Shown here: one piece after another, positions 25,095 through 28,121 of the stretch
Numbering within the stretch: the stretch's first letter is position 1
How the letters are laid out: each line of letters opens with the position of its first letter
Source: JBBITW01 sp037440525
Lineage (GTDB): Bacteria > Desulfobacterota > BSN033 > UBA1163
DNA length: 28,121 nucleotides
Assembly: GCA_037440525.1 (NCBI GenBank)
Contig: JBBITW010000025.1
Location: 1 to 28,121, forward strand
Direction: 5' to 3'
Made by a program: the position numbers and the translations under genes
Notes under the pieces: model-generated
What the model saw: only the letters and a program-made list of their open reading frames with translations
Told to the model about the DNA's origin: nothing
The model's database searches: none

Positions 25095-26447
25095 TTAAAC
25101 TCCTTTAAATATTTTTGATAGATCAATACCATCAAGACCTTCTTTGAAATCGATTTTGTTTATCTTGCTACCGAGCCTTCGTGTAGCATCAATTCCAATC
25201 TTTGTTACTATTCCATTTCGAGCCAATGGGTCGATTGGAGAGCCCTTTGCATAATTGATGATAAAACACCTTGAGATATCCAAATTCAGATTTATTGCCC
25301 TTAATATCTCAAACTCATTAAAGATATTAACATCTTCATCAACAAAAACCACTTCTCTCACGAAGGGATCAGCCGAAAATACTGCCGCTATCCCATTTGC
25401 TGGCTCCCCTTCAGCATACTTTTTAATTGAGACATAGCAGGTTACCCGACAAAAACCTGATGGGGGGAGATGGATCTCCTTTACCCCAGGACAGGCCACC
25501 TTAACATGATTATATATCTGTCCAATCCGGGGTAAACCACCCATCAACTGGTGTTCAATATCGCCTGAGCAAACATCAAGATAAATTGGATCGTTTCTCA
25601 TAGTCATTGTGGTAATTGTTACCACTGGATTGTTCATCGCTTCACCATATAATGTGTGCCATTCTCCGAAGGGCCCCTCCAAATCCCTTTTTTGCCATTC
25701 AATATAACCTTCAAGGCAGATCTCTCCATATGCTGGAACTTCGAGGTCAACCGATTTACATTTCACAACTTCCAAGGGGGCTTCTAATAATCCACCTATA
25801 ATTTCATACTCATCGGTATCTATACTGCAAAAGCTTAGGCTGCCCATATAAAAGGCAGGATGAGCCCCAATGGTGATTGCAATAGGCATGTCCTGTCTTT
25901 TATCACAATATTTTCGATAAATATAATAAACGTGGCTGACTTCTGCCAGATGAACGCTCAGCTGGTTCTTATCTCGTAACATATATCGATACATCCCAGC
26001 ATTTCTGATATTTGTATCTGGATCTTTGACAGTTGTTACCCCACCTGTAATATAGGGCCCTGCGTCTCCAAGGTTGTGGTGGACAATGGGTAGTTTTGTA
26101 AGATCAACATCTTTACCTGTTATTACCATCTCTTGTATAGGGCCGGTATCAACTAATTTCGGGGGTATTAATCTCTTCTCTCTTTCCCGGTAGGTTCTGT
26201 TCAATTCTTCTGAACAAGTATTTAGGGCAAGTGCCAATCTTTCACGATTACCAAACAGATTCGTCAATACTGGAATGTTACTCCCTCTAACAGTTTTGAA
26301 TAAAACAGCAGGATTTTTATTTTGATTTTCAAGTTTGTAAATGATTCGGGTCAATTCAAGTTTTGGATTTACAGGATATTCTGTGACGAGGAGATTCCCT
26401 GGTATTGGAGCAATTTGATCAATAAAATTTCGTAAGTCTTTTTTCAT
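25095..26447 (-). CDS. UbiD-family prenyl-FMN-dependent decarboxylase
   Basis: UbiD enzymes reversibly decarboxylate aromatic, heteroaromatic or alpha,beta-unsaturated acids with prenylated FMN. The 450-residue protein has the family words NAGMYRYML (149-157, R154 a likely cofactor/catalytic Arg), ITIGAHPAFYMG (191-202), GEICLEG (241-247) and EGPFGEW (257-263), whose glutamates include the acid/base residues. The frame opens at a TTG (26462), but the ATG at 26445-26447 with GAGGG just upstream is the better start. No ubiX-type prenyltransferase is in the window, so the cofactor must come from elsewhere. It is preceded by a strong promoter and opens the catabolic block; substrate unknown. Confidence 0.93.
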   Translation of the reverse strand: MKKDLRNFIDQIAPIPGNLLVTEYPVNPKLELTRIIYKLENQNKNPAVLFKTVRGSNIPVLTNLFGNRERLALALNTCSEELNRTYREREKRLIPPKLVDTGPIQEMVITGKDVDLTKLPIVHHNLGDAGPYITGGVTTVKDPDTNIRNAGMYRYMLRDKNQLSVHLAEVSHVYYIYRKYCDKRQDMPIAITIGAHPAFYMGSLSFCSIDTDEYEIIGGLLEAPLEVVKCKSVDLEVPAYGEICLEGYIEWQKRDLEGPFGEWHTLYGEAMNNPVVTITTMTMRNDPIYLDVCSGDIEHQLMGGLPRIGQIYNHVKVACPGVKEIHLPPSGFCRVTCYVSIKKYAEGEPANGIAAVFSADPFVREVVFVDEDVNIFNEFEILRAINLNLDISRCFIINYAKGSPIDPLARNGIVTKIGIDATRRLGSKINKIDFKEGLDGIDLSKIFKGV

Positions 26448-26490
26448 CCTGCCCTCAATCAATTTTTTATCTAGCTTAGAATGATTTATT

Positions 26491-26519
26491 ATTATATATA
26501 AATGTTAGTCCAATGTCAA
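26491..26519 (-). promoter_or_regulatory. Consensus sigma70 promoter of the ubiD catabolic operon
   Basis: On the minus strand, a perfect TTGACA (26514-26519) is followed by exactly 17 nt and a perfect TATAAT (26491-26496). The expected start near 26484 gives a leader of about 37 nt to the UbiD ATG. It is the strongest promoter match seen in the window, and no comparably strong promoter was found before the following genes down to 11648. Confidence 0.75.
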
Positions 26520-26529
26520 TACCTCAATT

Positions 26530-26749
26530 TTAAACTGAGCGAATTTTTATAAAAAGCCTTTCCGCCAAAGGCGGATCAGTCATTGCGAGGAGCGAAGCGA
26601 CGTGGCAATCTCATAGATTTCTCGCTCCGCTTGGAATGACAATTTGGTAGAAATTGCTTTCTTGCCTACCGCAGATATGGGCTTGGCTTTGCAATTATAG
26701 TCAAGCCATAGGCTGATTGCTCCAATCGAATGAGAATATCTCAATTTAG
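26530..26749. repeat. Family 2 palindromic repeat, copy b (between atoE and ubiD)
   Basis: The left end, beginning TTAAACTGAGCGA and including ATAAAAAGCCTTT, matches copy a over about 33 bp. The right end CTCAATTTAG followed by GTGATAATGAT matches copy a's right end. The ends are imperfect inverted repeats. The interior is different and longer: CCGCCAAAGGCGG hairpin, the dispersed palindrome at 26579-26640, and a GGCTTG/CAAGCC hairpin near 26680-26706. No open frame worth calling lies in the whole 26448-26810 gap. Confidence 0.75.
26579..26640. repeat. Dispersed hairpin repeat (CATTGCGAGGAGCGAAGCGA type)
   Basis: This 62-bp imperfect palindrome runs from GTCATTGCGAGGAGCG to CGCTCCGCTTGGAATGAC. 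I recognise this word family as a common intergenic palindromic repeat scattered through many bacterial genomes. Here it is embedded inside the family 2 element. Confidence 0.7.
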
Positions 26750-26779
26750 GTGATAATGATTTGGTTTATAATTCCCTGA

Positions 26780-26805
26780 GGGTCCCTCCTTTTGTGGAGG
26801 GACCC
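26780..26805 (-). terminator. Strong hairpin just after atoE, possible terminator
   Basis: GGGTCCCTCC and GGAGGGACCC form a perfect 10-bp stem with a 6-nt loop, beginning 5 nt after the transporter stop codon. On the minus strand no U-run follows, so it may be an mRNA 3'-end stabiliser or a weak terminator instead of a canonical intrinsic terminator. Confidence 0.55.
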
Positions 26806-26810
26806 CTATG

Positions 26811-28121
26811 TTACCAGTTGGGTATGAAGAAGAGAAATGCAAGCGAGGTGATAACGAAATATACAAAGAAGACCATAAGGAGCCAGCCCATGATATCTCG
26901 GAAATTTAGCTTTGCCACTGCCAGCATTGCAATTGCCCAGAATGGCTGGATCATGTCGGTCATCATATCAGACCACGCATAGGTGACAACAGTCGTTCCC
27001 ATTCCAACACCCAACTGTTTTGCCGCAGGGACGATGTAAGGTGAGACCACTGCCCACTCCCCTCCTCCAGAAGGAATCAGATAATTGAGGAGTCCACCAT
27101 ACCAGTAGATGAAGAGAGGAAACGTCTGAGGTGTTGATATCTCTACAAATGCCTTTGTGAAGGCCTCGGAGAGTAAAGTGAATCTAAAAAGTCCAAATAT
27201 CCCTGCATAAAATGGAAACTGAATGACAATCCCCCATACTGCCTTTCCCGCATCCTCAGTAGCTTTTAGAAAAGACCACGGTCTCCAGTGAAACAGTATT
27301 CCAAGCATTAGCATGGCAAAGTTTACAACATTGAGTGTGAGTTCGAGCCCCTTTGTTGAGAAGTGCCAGATTAACCATATCAGCCCTCCAACAAATACAA
27401 TGATATTAAATCCAGGCCACCAGTTCATCCAATCAGATGGGCTTTCAAATCTTTGGGGCCTTGGAGGAGCTTCATAAAGTTTCAGTTGATTCATCATCTC
27501 AGATGTAACGACAAATGCCTTTTCTGGCCTTGGATGCATCAATCCCATAAGTATAGTAACTACAGCGATGATGATTATTGTTAGGATCAGATTGAATGGA
27601 TGAAAGATCGTATTTGATACCGGAATTACTGCATCTAATAACTTACCTTTGATAAGGAAATTATCCGGAGTTGCAACAAGAAGGGTTGCTGAACCAGAAA
27701 GTCCAGAGTGCCAGGTACATCCAAGCCCTAAGTATGCAGCTGCTACGAGGAGTCTGTAATCGACCTTTGGATTTCTTCTTACAATAAAGAGTGCAAGCAT
27801 TGCGCTTCCGATAAGGCTCAATCCCCAGTTAAGCCATGCAAGGATCATTGAAAATAGAGCCATTACAATGATGGCCTGATAGGGTTTTTCAGGATTTGAC
27901 CAGCCTGAGATTCCCGTCATCAGTCTTCTTACAGGAGGGGAGCATGCAAGGATATAGCCTGTCATCATTATCAGGCACATCTGCATTGCAAATTCAAGCA
28001 AAACCCAGAATCCCTTTCCCCATGCCTGGATTGATTGATAGGCACGCGAACCAATGCCCACTTCAGGTTTAAAACCCCATATAAGGGCAAATATATAGGC
28101 AACGAGACTCAAGATGATCAC
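26811..28121 (-). CDS. atoE: AtoE-type short-chain fatty acid transporter, N-terminus outside window
   Basis: This is an inner-membrane carrier for short-chain fatty acids such as butyrate or acetoacetate (family function). The 436 residues in the window cover nearly the whole protein; comparison with E. coli AtoE from memory suggests about 20-30 N-terminal residues lie beyond the right edge. About ten hydrophobic helices are visible, with the hallmark loops HSGLSGSATLLVATPDN, IQFPFYAGI and NYLIPSGGGEWAVVSPYIVPAA, and AQPFWA-like IQPFWAIAML near the end. It lies upstream of ubiD on the same strand, separated by a hairpin, repeat copy b and a fresh promoter, so it is probably a separate unit. 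Confidence 0.92.
   Translation of the reverse strand: MIILSLVAYIFALIWGFKPEVGIGSRAYQSIQAWGKGFWVLLEFAMQMCLIMMTGYILACSPPVRRLMTGISGWSNPEKPYQAIIVMALFSMILAWLNWGLSLIGSAMLALFIVRRNPKVDYRLLVAAAYLGLGCTWHSGLSGSATLLVATPDNFLIKGKLLDAVIPVSNTIFHPFNLILTIIIIAVVTILMGLMHPRPEKAFVVTSEMMNQLKLYEAPPRPQRFESPSDWMNWWPGFNIIVFVGGLIWLIWHFSTKGLELTLNVVNFAMLMLGILFHWRPWSFLKATEDAGKAVWGIVIQFPFYAGIFGLFRFTLLSEAFTKAFVEISTPQTFPLFIYWYGGLLNYLIPSGGGEWAVVSPYIVPAAKQLGVGMGTTVVTYAWSDMMTDMIQPFWAIAMLAVAKLNFRDIMGWLLMVFFVYFVITSLAFLFFIPNW

Noticed and set aside
25083..25096. CCCGGGG followed by T-run as a terminator after ubiD
   Set aside because: The T-run is on the plus strand while the genes are on the minus strand, and the CCCGGG palindrome is too short to form a stem.

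Overview
The window reads as a chromosomal segment of an anaerobic Gram-negative bacterium. My best guess is Desulfobacterota (former Deltaproteobacteria), inferred from gene content: DksA, a SPOR-domain RlpA lipoprotein, TAXI-type TRAP transporters, UbiD, a ferredoxin-tailed PreA-like enzyme and a multi-GAF histidine kinase. No rRNA or phylogenetic marker settles the lineage. Base composition is moderately AT-rich by eye. All 22 protein genes and the one tRNA lie on the minus strand, so transcription runs from high to low coordinates. No IS transposase, integrase, CRISPR array or phage gene is visible.

In transcription order (right to left): (1) A partial AtoE-type short-chain fatty acid transporter (26811 to the right edge) ends in a strong hairpin. 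(2) A long catabolic block follows (26519 down to 11648). A near-ideal sigma70 promoter drives a UbiD-family decarboxylase. Then come a GntR/FCD regulator, a PreA-like flavin/Fe-S enzyme, a serine-dehydratase-like Fe-S enzyme with apparently reversed domain order, a fumarate-reductase-like flavoprotein, two successive TAXI binding protein/TRAP permease pairs, a cytosolic zinc-phospholipase-C-fold protein and an MFS transporter. Gaps are mostly 25-50 bp, with ATGA coupling between regulator and PreA-like gene. I infer an uncharacterised anaerobic pathway in which a carboxylate is imported, then decarboxylated, dehydrated and reduced. The substrate cannot be read from the sequence.

(3) rlpA (10615-11253) has its own promoter. 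(4) A complete dipeptide/oligopeptide ABC operon follows (10493-4977: binding protein, two permeases, two ATPases) behind a TTGTGA-17-TATAAT promoter. (5) A dksA-galT-histidine kinase-response regulator cluster follows (4328-148). (6) A tRNA-Ala(CGC) is cut by the left edge.

The longer intergenic gaps are filled by two families of palindromic, MITE-like non-coding repeats. Family 1 has copies at 4486-4930, 11330-11556 and a fragment at 11559-11610. Family 2 has copies at 19827-19916 and 26530-26749, the latter carrying a common dispersed hairpin repeat. Three of the four full copies sit at boundaries between transcription units; one sits inside the catabolic operon. The likeliest undescribed biology is the catabolic operon, in particular its permuted dehydratase and divergent flavoprotein, followed by the repeat families.
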